Source: JAGWBG01 sp034421095
GTDB taxonomy: Bacteria > Chloroflexota > Dehalococcoidia > Lucifugimonadales > JAGWBF01
NCBI GenBank assembly: GCA_034421095.1
Contig: DAOUKR010000007.1
Span: forward strand, 124,001 to 188,000
Length of the DNA: 64,000 nt
Direction of reading: 5' to 3'
The notes beneath the pieces were generated by a model. That model saw only the letters and a program-made list of their open reading frames with translations. It was not told the origin of the DNA and made no database searches. This document shows, one piece after another, positions 43,187 to 51,303 of the stretch. Positions within the stretch are counted from its first letter, which is position 1. Each line of letters starts with the position of its first letter. Made by a program: the position numbers and the translations under genes.

Positions 43187-45109
43187 ATGCAATTCCTTTT
43201 GGATAGGTGGCGGCGTATCGGGGTTCGGCTGTACCTGGCCCTGGGCCTTGCCGTCGCCCTGACCCTGATATCTGGCGCAGTGGGAGTCTACTACTTCGAG
43301 CAGAGTGGCGACGTGAACTACCAGGTGCAATCGGAGTCTGTTCCAGCCCTGGAGGCGTCCTGGACCGCTGCTCGAGAGGCGGAGCGTCTGCGGATTCTGG
43401 GTCTGGAGGCGGTGGCCGAATCGGGGTCTGGGTTCCAGGGCCTGGAAGCGGACGCCGTCGCCAAGTCTTTGGAACGGTTGGAGACCGCCTTGGGTGAAGT
43501 AACGGTGGTGCCGGCTCTGGCGTCGAATGCCCAGGCTGTTAACGATGCGGCTTACGACTTGGCGGAGGTCATTGATAACCTTGCTGCGAGTCGGAACGAC
43601 TTGCTGAGCACGAACGAAGCCGCCGCCGACTATCGTTTGCGCTTGACGACAACCTCTTCCGACATCGGCGAGTCAGAAGCGGCTCTAGCTGTGTTGAGAC
43701 AGGCGCTCCAAGCAAGTGACGAGGCCGCGCTCCGTGGGCTGTGGGACGAGTTCACCAGACTGAACGCAGCCGGCATTGACCCGGTGGTGGCATCCTTGGG
43801 GGAGAGTGAAGGAGCGTTCTACGTCCGAGGCCTGCAGCTGGCGTTGGAAGCCAACATCAGAGACCTGGCAACCTCCTTCGACGTGGCGAGCGTGGGCTTG
43901 GAGGAGTCCATATCGGTTCTGTTGGCAGCTTCTCGCGCCCATTCTTCAGAGACGCTGGGCCTGGCCATCAGCAGTTTCGACGAGGGACGGACCCTCTTGA
44001 CTGGTATCAGTGTGATTAGCGTCATCGCGGCTACCCTGGCGGCTTGGCTGTGGGTTGGAAACGGCATGGTGCGACGTCTTTCCCGAATGTCCGGGCGTAT
44101 GCGGGGAATGGCAGATGGAGACCTGGAGACCCCGGTGCCGGAAGTGGGGCGGGATGAGATTGGAGAATTGGCCAATGCTCTGGAGGTCTTCCGTCAACAG
44201 GCCCTGGAAGTCCAACGTCTGAACTTGGTGGAACAACTGTATGAGGACCTGCGGCAGACGAACGCGGAACTGCAGCGGCTGCAGGCCCGCCTCGTCGCCC
44301 AGGAAAAACTGGCCGCTTTGGGTGAGCTGGTGTCCGGTGTGGCCCACGAAATCAGCAACCCCTTGAACTTCGTGAACAACTTCTCCGAAGGCTCCCTTGA
44401 TCTGTACAAAGAACTGTCGGAAATGCTGGAAAATTACCGGGACAGGATGTCGGAAGACGATGCGGCTCTGCTGGATGACATCAGCCAGGATTTGACTGAC
44501 AGCCTGAATCGCGTGCTTTCCAACGGGGGGCGGGCGCTGGCCATTGTGGAGCGCATGCGCAGCTTTGGCACTGTGGGTGGGAATCCGGTCATGACCGACT
44601 TGAACTCCGAACTCCGGGATGCCGTTCAGGCGGGGTGCAACACCTTTAACGCCGAGTGGCAGGACTTTTCCGTGAGACCGGTGTTCGACCTGGACTCATC
44701 GTTGGGTGAGGTACTATTGGTGGAGCATGACTTTGGAGAAGCGATGCTGAACCTGGTGTCGAATGCCTGCCACGCAATGGGACAGAAGCGGGAGACCGAG
44801 GGCGGCGCCTACGAACCGACGTTATCCGTTTCGACCCGTCTAGTCAATGATGTCGTGGAGATAAGGGTCCGGGACAATGGACCAGGAATCGCCGATGAGG
44901 TTGTTGGCCACATATTCAATCCCTTCTTCTCGACGCGCGACGGCGCATTGGGGGCCGGACTGGGCCTGCCCATCGCTGCCGACGTGGCCCGGCGGTTGGG
45001 GGGAGACTTGTCGGTGGACACCGTGTACGGGGAGTACGCGGAATTCATCATGACCTTGCCTGCCACAACATCCACTGCTGCCGTGCTGGAGACCCAGGAA
45101 TTCGACTAG
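43187..45109 (+). CDS. Membrane sensor histidine kinase (orphan)
   Basis: Two-component sensor of 640 residues. TM1 spans about 12-35; a large helical extracytoplasmic region (about 36-270) follows; TM2 is about 273-293 (GISVISVIAATLAAWLWVG). Then a HAMP domain (about 295-345), a coiled coil, the phosphoacceptor GELVSGVAHEISNPLNFV (His 387) and an HATPase with NLVSNACHAMGQ, VRDNGPGIADEV and GAGLGLPIAADVARRLGG. The extracytoplasmic helices resemble a ligand- or redox-sensing bundle, as in TorS-like sensors. AGGAG lies 12 bases before the ATG. No response regulator is in the window. Confidence 0.9.
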   Translation: MQFLLDRWRRIGVRLYLALGLAVALTLISGAVGVYYFEQSGDVNYQVQSESVPALEASWTAAREAERLRILGLEAVAESGSGFQGLEADAVAKSLERLETALGEVTVVPALASNAQAVNDAAYDLAEVIDNLAASRNDLLSTNEAAADYRLRLTTTSSDIGESEAALAVLRQALQASDEAALRGLWDEFTRLNAAGIDPVVASLGESEGAFYVRGLQLALEANIRDLATSFDVASVGLEESISVLLAASRAHSSETLGLAISSFDEGRTLLTGISVISVIAATLAAWLWVGNGMVRRLSRMSGRMRGMADGDLETPVPEVGRDEIGELANALEVFRQQALEVQRLNLVEQLYEDLRQTNAELQRLQARLVAQEKLAALGELVSGVAHEISNPLNFVNNFSEGSLDLYKELSEMLENYRDRMSEDDAALLDDISQDLTDSLNRVLSNGGRALAIVERMRSFGTVGGNPVMTDLNSELRDAVQAGCNTFNAEWQDFSVRPVFDLDSSLGEVLLVEHDFGEAMLNLVSNACHAMGQKRETEGGAYEPTLSVSTRLVNDVVEIRVRDNGPGIADEVVGHIFNPFFSTRDGALGAGLGLPIAADVARRLGGDLSVDTVYGEYAEFIMTLPATTSTAAVLETQEFD

Positions 45110-45152
45110 GGGACGGTCAGCCTACGCACCGTCCGTAAAACAGGCCTCTACC

Positions 45153-46346
45153 TCAGCGTCTCCGTAATATCAGATAGCCGAATACACTAAGGGCGAAGGC
45201 GCTGGTGACGCCCTGGATGGCGATCAGGGTAGTGCGACGCCGGGGGGTGGATGCAGCGCCCCCCAGGGTATTTCGGATACGGGGTATGGCGTCACCTATG
45301 ACGGGGACTTCGGGCCGCTCTAGCTCTCGTCGAGTGGTTGGCGGCAACGCTTCAATGGCAGATATTGCCGCCGGTTCGATGGTGGGCGTGGCCGTGGGCG
45401 CAATAGTAGGTGTGGGTATCGGAATGGGCGCCGGGGTCTGAGTGGGAGCCGGTGTAGGTGTGGGAGCTGGCGTGGGTGTGGATGTAGGCGCCGGTGTAGG
45501 TGTGGGAGTCGGCGTGGGTGTGGATGTAGGAGCCGGTGTGGGAGTCGGTGTGGGTGTAGGCGTAGGTGTGGGAGTCGGTGTGGGTGTAGGCGGAGGTGTG
45601 GGAGTTGGCGTGGGCGTGGGTGTAGGCGTGGGCGTGGGCACTGGCGTAGGTGTGGGCGTCGGGGTCGGGGTCGGCGTGGGTGTAGGCAACGGTGTAGGTG
45701 TGGGCGTCTGAGTTGGCGTAGGAGTGGGTATAGGAGTCGAGGTGGGCCTGGGACGGGGTGTCGGAGTTGACGTGGCTCTGGGCGTCGGAGTGGGAGTTGG
45801 CCCCGGGGTAGCCGTAGGCGTGGGTGTGGGCGTCGGCGTAGGCGTGGGTGTCGGGGTAGGTATGGGGTCTGGTTCTGGATCAGTGGAGCTCTGGTCCAAC
45901 ACGGAGATGGTTCTCGATCTGCCGCCTACCCTGTAGGTGTCGAAGACGGAGTTGACCTCAACTCGAATGGTCCGGCCCATAGTGACCATCCCGTCGTCGC
46001 CCACTGTGTAGCTCATGCTCCGGGTTCCGTGGCCGGCACGAAATACGAAGGCGATCAGCGCGTCCGCGAACTGGCCTTCCCCCACTCCAGAGTCGTATAC
46101 TATGACGCCGCCCGTGATCTTCATTTCCTCGGTGGCATCTGAGGGGCGCGGTGGAGCGATGCTCACGACGATCCTCAGCCGTCCCCCTTCCCTTATCGGA
46201 GACGGCTCCACGCTCACCAGGCTCACCACCGGCAGCGACTCTTGCCCGCTCACCCTGTAGTCTGCCTGAATGATCAGAACCATGATGCCAGCGCAAAGGG
46301 CTAGGACAATTCTCTTGTAGTCAAAGGATGGAAGAGAACTAAGCAA
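45153..46346 (-). CDS. Pro-Thr repeat surface protein with signal peptide and C-terminal anchor
   Basis: 397-residue envelope protein. A signal-like segment (RIVLALCAGIMVLIIQ, about 12-27) is followed by a beta-rich domain (VVSLVSVEPSPIREGGRLRIVVSI ... GTRSMSYTVGDDGM, about 38-150) that looks like a Calx-beta/Ig-type module. Residues about 160-310 are almost only TPTP repeats, an extended wall-spanning stalk. The tail has a hydrophobic segment (TLIAIQGVTSAFALSVFGYLIL) ending in RRR, a membrane anchor. The start is a TTG at 46346 and is uncertain. Role could be surface attachment or a stalk. Such low-complexity stalks are common in Chloroflexota. Confidence 0.75.
   Translation of the reverse strand: MLSSLPSFDYKRIVLALCAGIMVLIIQADYRVSGQESLPVVSLVSVEPSPIREGGRLRIVVSIAPPRPSDATEEMKITGGVIVYDSGVGEGQFADALIAFVFRAGHGTRSMSYTVGDDGMVTMGRTIRVEVNSVFDTYRVGGRSRTISVLDQSSTDPEPDPIPTPTPTPTPTPTPTPTATPGPTPTPTPRATSTPTPRPRPTSTPIPTPTPTQTPTPTPLPTPTPTPTPTPTPTPVPTPTPTPTPTPTPTPPPTPTPTPTPTPTPTPTPTPAPTSTPTPTPTPTPAPTSTPTPAPTPTPAPTQTPAPIPIPTPTIAPTATPTIEPAAISAIEALPPTTRRELERPEVPVIGDAIPRIRNTLGGAASTPRRRTTLIAIQGVTSAFALSVFGYLILRRR
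45412..45860. repeat. GTGGGn-type hexanucleotide tandem repeat inside the PT-repeat gene
   Basis: About 450 bases of imperfect GTGGGC/GTAGGT/GTCGGT units encoding Thr-Pro on the minus strand. Likely prone to slippage in multiples of six, so the stalk length can change without a frameshift. Confidence 0.85.
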
Positions 46347-46431
46347 TTGTGGTAGTCGGCCTTTCTCCCTTCATCTTTCGTCACATCTTCGGCCACCAGC
46401 GTAGCAGGAGGATACCAGGCAGGACGTACCA

Positions 46432-46683
46432 ATGTCTCGCAGTGACATTGTATCTCTTTCTAGCGATGGTCCGCCTGCCAAGGGTAGGGCGGCAGCTGAG
46501 AGGCCTAGGCCGCTGCTTTGGGCGGGTTTGTTTGCCATGCCTACATTATACATCTTACATATCGGCGGAACTTTCTCAGTCCAGTATTCAACTCCGCCAG
46601 TCGCCTCCTGGATTCTAGGTATCCGTAGAAATACAATAGTATCGGTAATGTGGGTGGGACTTGCCGTGCGGGGAGGTTCGTGA
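46432..46683 (+). CDS. Small hypothetical protein with one membrane segment
   Basis: 83-residue frame starting at ATG 46432, with a weak AGGA upstream. It contains one hydrophobic stretch, LLWAGLFAMPTLYILHIGG, after a basic Arg/Pro-rich start. Its TGA overlaps the next ATG (TGATG), suggesting coupling. There is no family match, and it may not be a real gene. Confidence 0.35.
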   Translation: MSRSDIVSLSSDGPPAKGRAAAERPRPLLWAGLFAMPTLYILHIGGTFSVQYSTPPVASWILGIRRNTIVSVMWVGLAVRGGS

Positions 46684-46850
46684 TGAGAACCACCCAGACT
46701 CAGTGGTGGGATGCCATGGATATTCTGGAATATCCAATGGATATGGCCGCTTCCCCGTACGCTGTCATGGAAGTGGGCGACCTGAGTCGGGTTATGACCG
46801 CGCTGGCAGCGTGTCTGAGAAACACCATTGGTGAGTTGTTACAGGTGTGA
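46683..46850 (+). CDS. Small hypothetical protein, 55 aa
   Basis: ATG 46683 follows GGGGAGG with six bases spacing, a good initiation site. The product MRTTQTQWWDAMDILEY... ends LAACLRNTIGELLQV; one helix is likely near the end. No family is recognised. It overlaps the preceding small frame by one base. Confidence 0.4.
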   Translation: MRTTQTQWWDAMDILEYPMDMAASPYAVMEVGDLSRVMTALAACLRNTIGELLQV

Positions 46851-47058
46851 TAGGACGAGCATTGAATATCCGGAGGGGCTGATGAGCAACACCTTACGCC
46901 TGAACTGATTCTTGGGGGAGGTCAAGGACCTCTTCGGCTTGCCCGAATGGTACACCTAAGCGTACCATACTACGAACCTTTCGGTGGGTCGTTCCAATCT
47001 AGACGGAGCACCCAATAGCCGCGAGGAATTCTTCACGGTTCGAATCCAGGGTGGTGGG

Positions 47059-47078
47059 CCTAAGTTGACGGTAGACAG
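47059..47078 (+). repeat. 20-bp direct repeat, right copy
   Basis: CCTAAGTTGACGGTAGACAG differs from the left copy at 42829 by two bases. The 46851-47162 gap holds no gene I can support beyond this repeat and a short frame (46882) stopped by TGA. Confidence 0.6.
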
Positions 47079-47162
47079 AACCATCTTTGAGATGAGGGTG
47101 GCCCTCTAGTGCATGACTAGGCGAAACCAGCAGGTTGGCTCGACCTTACCAGCGAAGCACAT

Positions 47163-50100
47163 CTACTCGGTCTCAAAGCCGCTGTCATCGAAATTCAAGG
47201 TGCGGCTGTTCTCGGTGACTATCCGCACGACCTGTTCCGGCGCACCATCCGGTATATTGGCTTCGATTTCTAGAGTCAGCTTCACGTCCGCCCCAAGCAG
47301 ACCCGCAAGATGAGCAATCACTTCATCAGCAACTTGACCCGCATCTCTCCCGACGCGGGTGGGGTCCAATTTCACCGACCCGTGGTAACGTCTGGCCGAG
47401 GGCTGGGGAGTAGGCGCGGAAGGATCCGTGGCCGGGGTCTCTCGCACCTTCCCGTCCGGTGGTGGTTCTTGAACGTAAGTGGGGGCACTTCCTTCATAGG
47501 GAGTGGCAGGAGATGCAGTCTCCGAATCCATCTGACTTCTGGCGACCTTGGGATGAACAACTAGGCCGGGGGCGTCATCGGCGAGTGCGCCTCGGGGTCC
47601 AGACTGGAGACCCCTGTATCTTCCCGCGCTATCGTCATAGCCATCAGCGTATGCGAAGGAGTCCTGCTCCCACGTCATCAATGCCAAGCCGTTGCGTATC
47701 GCCTCAAGCAGAACCGATGGGTCTTTAAGTCTGGGAAGGTAGGAGTATCTGGCAAAGTCGTCCACCAACTGACGTACCTCAACGTGATCCCCACGCCACA
47801 GGGGAATGCGGTCCAACTCCATTCGCAGACGGGTACCCGCGAAGGTCGTCACCAGCAACTCATCGTTGCGCATTCGCCTGCCCGCTCGTTCTGCTAGAGG
47901 CCCTTGGCCAGCCAATCTGATAGCTTGCCACTCCACGTTCGCCTGTGGGGTATGCTGGACAGGAACCAGCAACCACTGATAGGTCTCACCGATACGAGCG
48001 CTTACAGCACTGTCGGCGGCGGTCTTCTGCGATTCAGCCTGCCGCACCTGATGTGGAGGCAGATCAAGAGACTCTCGGTCAGCGAGAATTGACTGCCAAG
48101 CCAGATACCGTCTGACTCCATCCTCCAAGTCTTGGAGACGAGTATCGTCCGCAGCAAGGAATGCTAGAGCATTCCTGAACAGCCGTGGCGTGTTTCCCCG
48201 CGATTCCAATATGGAGTTGGCAGCCAAGATGGCCTTGCTATTCGACTCACTGGCCTTGATGTTCTTGCCATTCGCCCCACCTTCGCGTGTGTGGGGATAG
48301 GCTGGCCCGAGCACTACGAGGCTTGCGTCATGGTCATCTTGAACGTCGTGCCCCGACGCCGGGAGCACATGCACTCTGTTGAAATCGCCACGGCGGCTCA
48401 GATCTGCCCGGAGTCGCTTGTCTATCTCCTGGTCTACCGGGTCGCGATTCCTCCGGTATTCCTCCGCTCGGCTTTCAGCAAGATTGGCGACGGTCGGTTG
48501 AGTCGAGTACCAGTAGCGAGCCCCGTCCTGGTACAAGTACGTGGCGGCACTTCCAAGCCGTCGCATCGCATCTCCGAACACAGCGGGGGACTCTCCGGGG
48601 ATGGCGCACCCGAGCTTGATACGCCGGTCCTCGATGCCCTGGTTGGCCGCTGCCGGAATGGGGGCTGACCCTAGGTAGATTGCACGGGCTACCCTGCGGC
48701 AAGCGCTGTATCTGCCCAGATTAGGTACCTCGCCGTCAAGCCGGAGTGGGAGAGAGTTGGCGCCGTCTATGTCACGCTCTATGACGGGCACCCAGTTGTC
48801 GGGGAGGTATCGAGTCAACTCGAACTGAACGCGGGAGTCGTCCAAGGGGAGGTTCGCCGGCAGGATTAGGGGGTTGCGGTCCCCTTTCTCCCAGAGGCTA
48901 TGGATGACTGACGCCATGAGCCGCAGCACGCCTCGCGTGCGCTGGAAGCTCTGCAAAGTTGACCAGTCGCTATAGAGGCGTTCGAATACCTCTGGATGGA
49001 TAGGATATGCTGCCCTCAGACGCTTTTCGAAGTCGGCCTCGGCGCATTCCGGAGGGAATTCTTGGTGATTCGTCCGGTAGAGGTCGCAGAAGGCGCGGGC
49101 CACGTTGTCTCGGGTGGCGAAGTGAGCCGGGTCTGTTATCGGCTGAAATAGCCGTCGTCTCACGATCTCAAAGCTCTCCTCCGCACTAGCTGGACGCCAC
49201 GACGATTCGACCCGCCCGATGACATTGCGCAGACGGGTGAGTGCAGCTCGGCCTCTCAAGCCACCTACCTCTGAATCGTCAGCCTGGGCAAGAGGTGAGT
49301 CGCCGGAGTCCGAGGCCGGAAGGCTGATGACTAGGAGGCAGTCCCTCGCCAGCTTTGCCGATTCCGACAGTGCCTGAGCAAAGGTGAACTGGGTCTCGAA
49401 ACTGCCAGCTGGAAGGTCGCCTTCGTCGTGGAGTTGCCTGGCGTAGGCCACCCATTCATCTATCAGGATGAGGGAAGGGCTATACTCGTTCAGCAACTCT
49501 CGCAGCGCGTCACCTGGGTTGGTGGCGTGTTCGTCATCTGCTCGCACTCGCCCATAGGCCCGGCGAGCCTCTGTCTCGCCACCTGCCGACAAGCCAAGTT
49601 GCCAGGCGAGTTCTCCCCACAACGTCCGTATTCCAGGGCGCCCTTCGTTCGTATTGGGACTGCCCGGCGAAATTCGGTTGCCTACAAGCACGACCCTGTT
49701 CACCGAGGGCAGAGATAGAACACCGGCATTCCCTAGCACATTGTCCATACCGGATAGGCTGGTGACCGTCGCGCCAGAGAAGAGGTGGTAGAGGGCCAGC
49801 ATTGAGTGCGTCTTGCCGCCGCCGAAATTAGTCTGCAGCTGTACTACAGGATCGCCTCCGATGCCCGCCAGTCGCTGTACGGCACCGCCCAACAACTGGC
49901 TCAGGCTGTCCGTGAGATAGGTGCGGCGGAAGAACTCCGCGGCGTCGCGATATTCCGGAGATCCCTCTCCCAGGTGTACCTGCCAGAGGTCCGCCGCGAA
50001 CTCGGCCTGCTGGTATCGGCCGCTGGCAACGTCCTGATGGGGGCTGACCACTTCTCGCCACGGGGCAAGGCTGCCCGCCGCCTGGCTCTCGATGGGGGTC

Positions 50101-50564
50101 CCTGCGGACCTGCGCCGTTGTGTCCTCGCCTGTTCGTCGAAGCGCACTCGAAGGAGTTCCATCTTCATGCTCTCGACCTCGGTGGTCTCCGAGGCGGAGA
50201 CAGCCGTCAGCAGCCGGTGCGTCGAATCGAGCGCGCGGTATGCATCGTCGCTGGAAAACGCCTCCTGGTGCGCCCAGCGATTCCGGACCTCTCGCAGTTC
50301 ACTCACCAAGCTCCGTTCGGCATGGCCGAGGGTGTCTCGGTAGACCTCATTCCAAGAGTCCCACATAACTCGCAGGAGACCGGCGACATCCAACCCAGCA
50401 AGGTGTCCTTTGGCATCCCTGACAGGCTCTCCGAGGACTTGCTGCAATACTGCTGAGGAGCGCCCCTTGTGGTGATTGATGAATTCGCGGGCGACGAAGG
50501 GGACAAGTCCCGCCTTGAGCGCATCCATTGCGCTGCCTACCCGATCTCTATTCGTTACGGCCAT
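47163..50564 (-). CDS. DUF499 AAA+ ATPase with N-terminal Swt1-type HEPN domain (defence ATPase)
   Basis: 1133-residue ATPase of the COG1483/DUF499 type found in defence islands with DUF1156 methylases. Residues 1-110 form a Swt1-like HEPN domain, with the R-X4-H motif RNRWAH at 94-99. The ATPase core has Walker A NFGGGKTHS (about 247-253) and Walker B SLILIDEWVAYA (about 364-375). The C-terminal 200 residues are probably disordered (PSAPTPQPSARR) and end in a short beta/alpha domain (VIAHLAGLLGADVKLTLEIEANIP). GGGGGAGGTG precedes the ATG. Last gene of the minus-strand defence operon, 18 bases after the HEPN gene. It may be the motor or regulator of the system. Confidence 0.88.
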   Translation of the reverse strand: MAVTNRDRVGSAMDALKAGLVPFVAREFINHHKGRSSAVLQQVLGEPVRDAKGHLAGLDVAGLLRVMWDSWNEVYRDTLGHAERSLVSELREVRNRWAHQEAFSSDDAYRALDSTHRLLTAVSASETTEVESMKMELLRVRFDEQARTQRRRSAGTPIESQAAGSLAPWREVVSPHQDVASGRYQQAEFAADLWQVHLGEGSPEYRDAAEFFRRTYLTDSLSQLLGGAVQRLAGIGGDPVVQLQTNFGGGKTHSMLALYHLFSGATVTSLSGMDNVLGNAGVLSLPSVNRVVLVGNRISPGSPNTNEGRPGIRTLWGELAWQLGLSAGGETEARRAYGRVRADDEHATNPGDALRELLNEYSPSLILIDEWVAYARQLHDEGDLPAGSFETQFTFAQALSESAKLARDCLLVISLPASDSGDSPLAQADDSEVGGLRGRAALTRLRNVIGRVESSWRPASAEESFEIVRRRLFQPITDPAHFATRDNVARAFCDLYRTNHQEFPPECAEADFEKRLRAAYPIHPEVFERLYSDWSTLQSFQRTRGVLRLMASVIHSLWEKGDRNPLILPANLPLDDSRVQFELTRYLPDNWVPVIERDIDGANSLPLRLDGEVPNLGRYSACRRVARAIYLGSAPIPAAANQGIEDRRIKLGCAIPGESPAVFGDAMRRLGSAATYLYQDGARYWYSTQPTVANLAESRAEEYRRNRDPVDQEIDKRLRADLSRRGDFNRVHVLPASGHDVQDDHDASLVVLGPAYPHTREGGANGKNIKASESNSKAILAANSILESRGNTPRLFRNALAFLAADDTRLQDLEDGVRRYLAWQSILADRESLDLPPHQVRQAESQKTAADSAVSARIGETYQWLLVPVQHTPQANVEWQAIRLAGQGPLAERAGRRMRNDELLVTTFAGTRLRMELDRIPLWRGDHVEVRQLVDDFARYSYLPRLKDPSVLLEAIRNGLALMTWEQDSFAYADGYDDSAGRYRGLQSGPRGALADDAPGLVVHPKVARSQMDSETASPATPYEGSAPTYVQEPPPDGKVRETPATDPSAPTPQPSARRYHGSVKLDPTRVGRDAGQVADEVIAHLAGLLGADVKLTLEIEANIPDGAPEQVVRIVTENSRTLNFDDSGFETE

Positions 50565-50582
50565 ACACCTCCCCCTTCGGCC

Positions 50583-50999
50583 CTACGCGGTGAGCATTCC
50601 GCGCTTCCTGAACTCCGCCACGATGGAGTCGTGAAGTGTACGGGCCTGAGACATTGCCCGGATCGCATCGTCATCATTGGGTTCCGGCCAATCGCCGGGA
50701 TACCTGGTTTCGACTGCCCACTCCGTCAGCTCAGCCAAATCAGCGTGCGTATCCCGCACGGTCCAATCGTCCGGCAGGAGGTTGCGAAGGGCGTCCAGGT
50801 CGTGAGTAAACGCAAAATCGACCTCCTCCAGCATCAAGGCTGCTTTCAGCGCCTTTTCCGCTGCCTGCTGCGAAAGCCAGCAAACGTGCCGTGGAGCAGT
50901 GGGCGCGCCCGACATGAGTCGTGCCGCCACACTCAGGTCCTCCTCTGAGAACCGCAGCCAGCGTAGCGCTTCCTCCACCACAGGGTTAGGGTCGTTCAT
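50583..50999 (-). CDS. HEPN domain protein (COG2250 type)
   Basis: 138-residue helical bundle starting at ATG 50999 (MNDPNPVVEEALRWL) after GGAAGGG; a longer frame to 51113 lies inside the nucleotidyltransferase gene. The core LSQQAAEKALKAALMLEEVDFAFTHDLDALRNLLP is the classic COG2250 HEPN pattern. The R-X4-H-X-Y toxin motif of HepT is not seen, so it may be an RNA- or nucleotide-binding partner rather than an RNase. It overlaps the nucleotidyltransferase gene by 14 bases, giving an MNT-HEPN pair of the type VII toxin-antitoxin kind, set in a defence operon. Confidence 0.85.
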   Translation of the reverse strand: MNDPNPVVEEALRWLRFSEEDLSVAARLMSGAPTAPRHVCWLSQQAAEKALKAALMLEEVDFAFTHDLDALRNLLPDDWTVRDTHADLAELTEWAVETRYPGDWPEPNDDDAIRAMSQARTLHDSIVAEFRKRGMLTA

Positions 51000-51303
51000 A
51001 GATGACCCTTCCCTCCCGCAGGGCCGCGTGGAGTACGGTTCCCACGACGCTGCCCCTGCTCGTGATCTCGTCAGGTGTGGCAACGACGATGTCCTTGCTG
51101 ACGGGGAGGTCACCCAGCGACCGTCGTATCTCTACCGCGGTGCGGCGCTTGTCCGTCCCGTTCCCCATAACAACGAGCAGGTCCACGTCGCTTGACTCTA
51201 TGGCGGTGCCACGGGCATGGGAACCAAAGAGCACGACCCGAGACGGACCGAACCGTCCGACAATGCGGTCCACCATAGCCGAGATTATCGCTTCCGTCGT
51301 CAT
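50986..51303 (-). CDS. Minimal nucleotidyltransferase (MNT, MntA-like)
   Basis: 105-residue pol-beta fold enzyme. The catalytic motif GSHARGTAIESSDVDLLVV (about residue 27) has G-S-X10-D-X-D. MntA-type proteins AMPylate their HEPN partner. The ATG overlaps the stop of the DUF1156 methylase (ATGA), and the gene itself overlaps the HEPN gene downstream, so all are translated together. Its role could be to keep the HEPN protein, or the Swt1-HEPN ATPase, inactive until infection; that is inference. Confidence 0.9.
   Translation of the reverse strand: MTTEAIISAMVDRIVGRFGPSRVVLFGSHARGTAIESSDVDLLVVMGNGTDKRRTAVEIRRSLGDLPVSKDIVVATPDEITSRGSVVGTVLHAALREGRVIYERP

Noticed and set aside
45442..45711. Plus-strand frame of Gly-Val repeats
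   Set aside because: It is the antisense reading of the Thr-Pro repeat; it has no Shine-Dalgarno and no non-repeat sequence.
45412..45860. CRISPR-like array
   Set aside because: The repeats are contiguous six-base units with no spacers and lie inside a coding frame.
46882..46959. Frame with in-frame TGA (46906) that continues to TAA, possible second selenoprotein
   Set aside because: Only 25 codons, no redox motif around the TGA and no stem-loop directly after it; more likely a chance frame or decayed gene.
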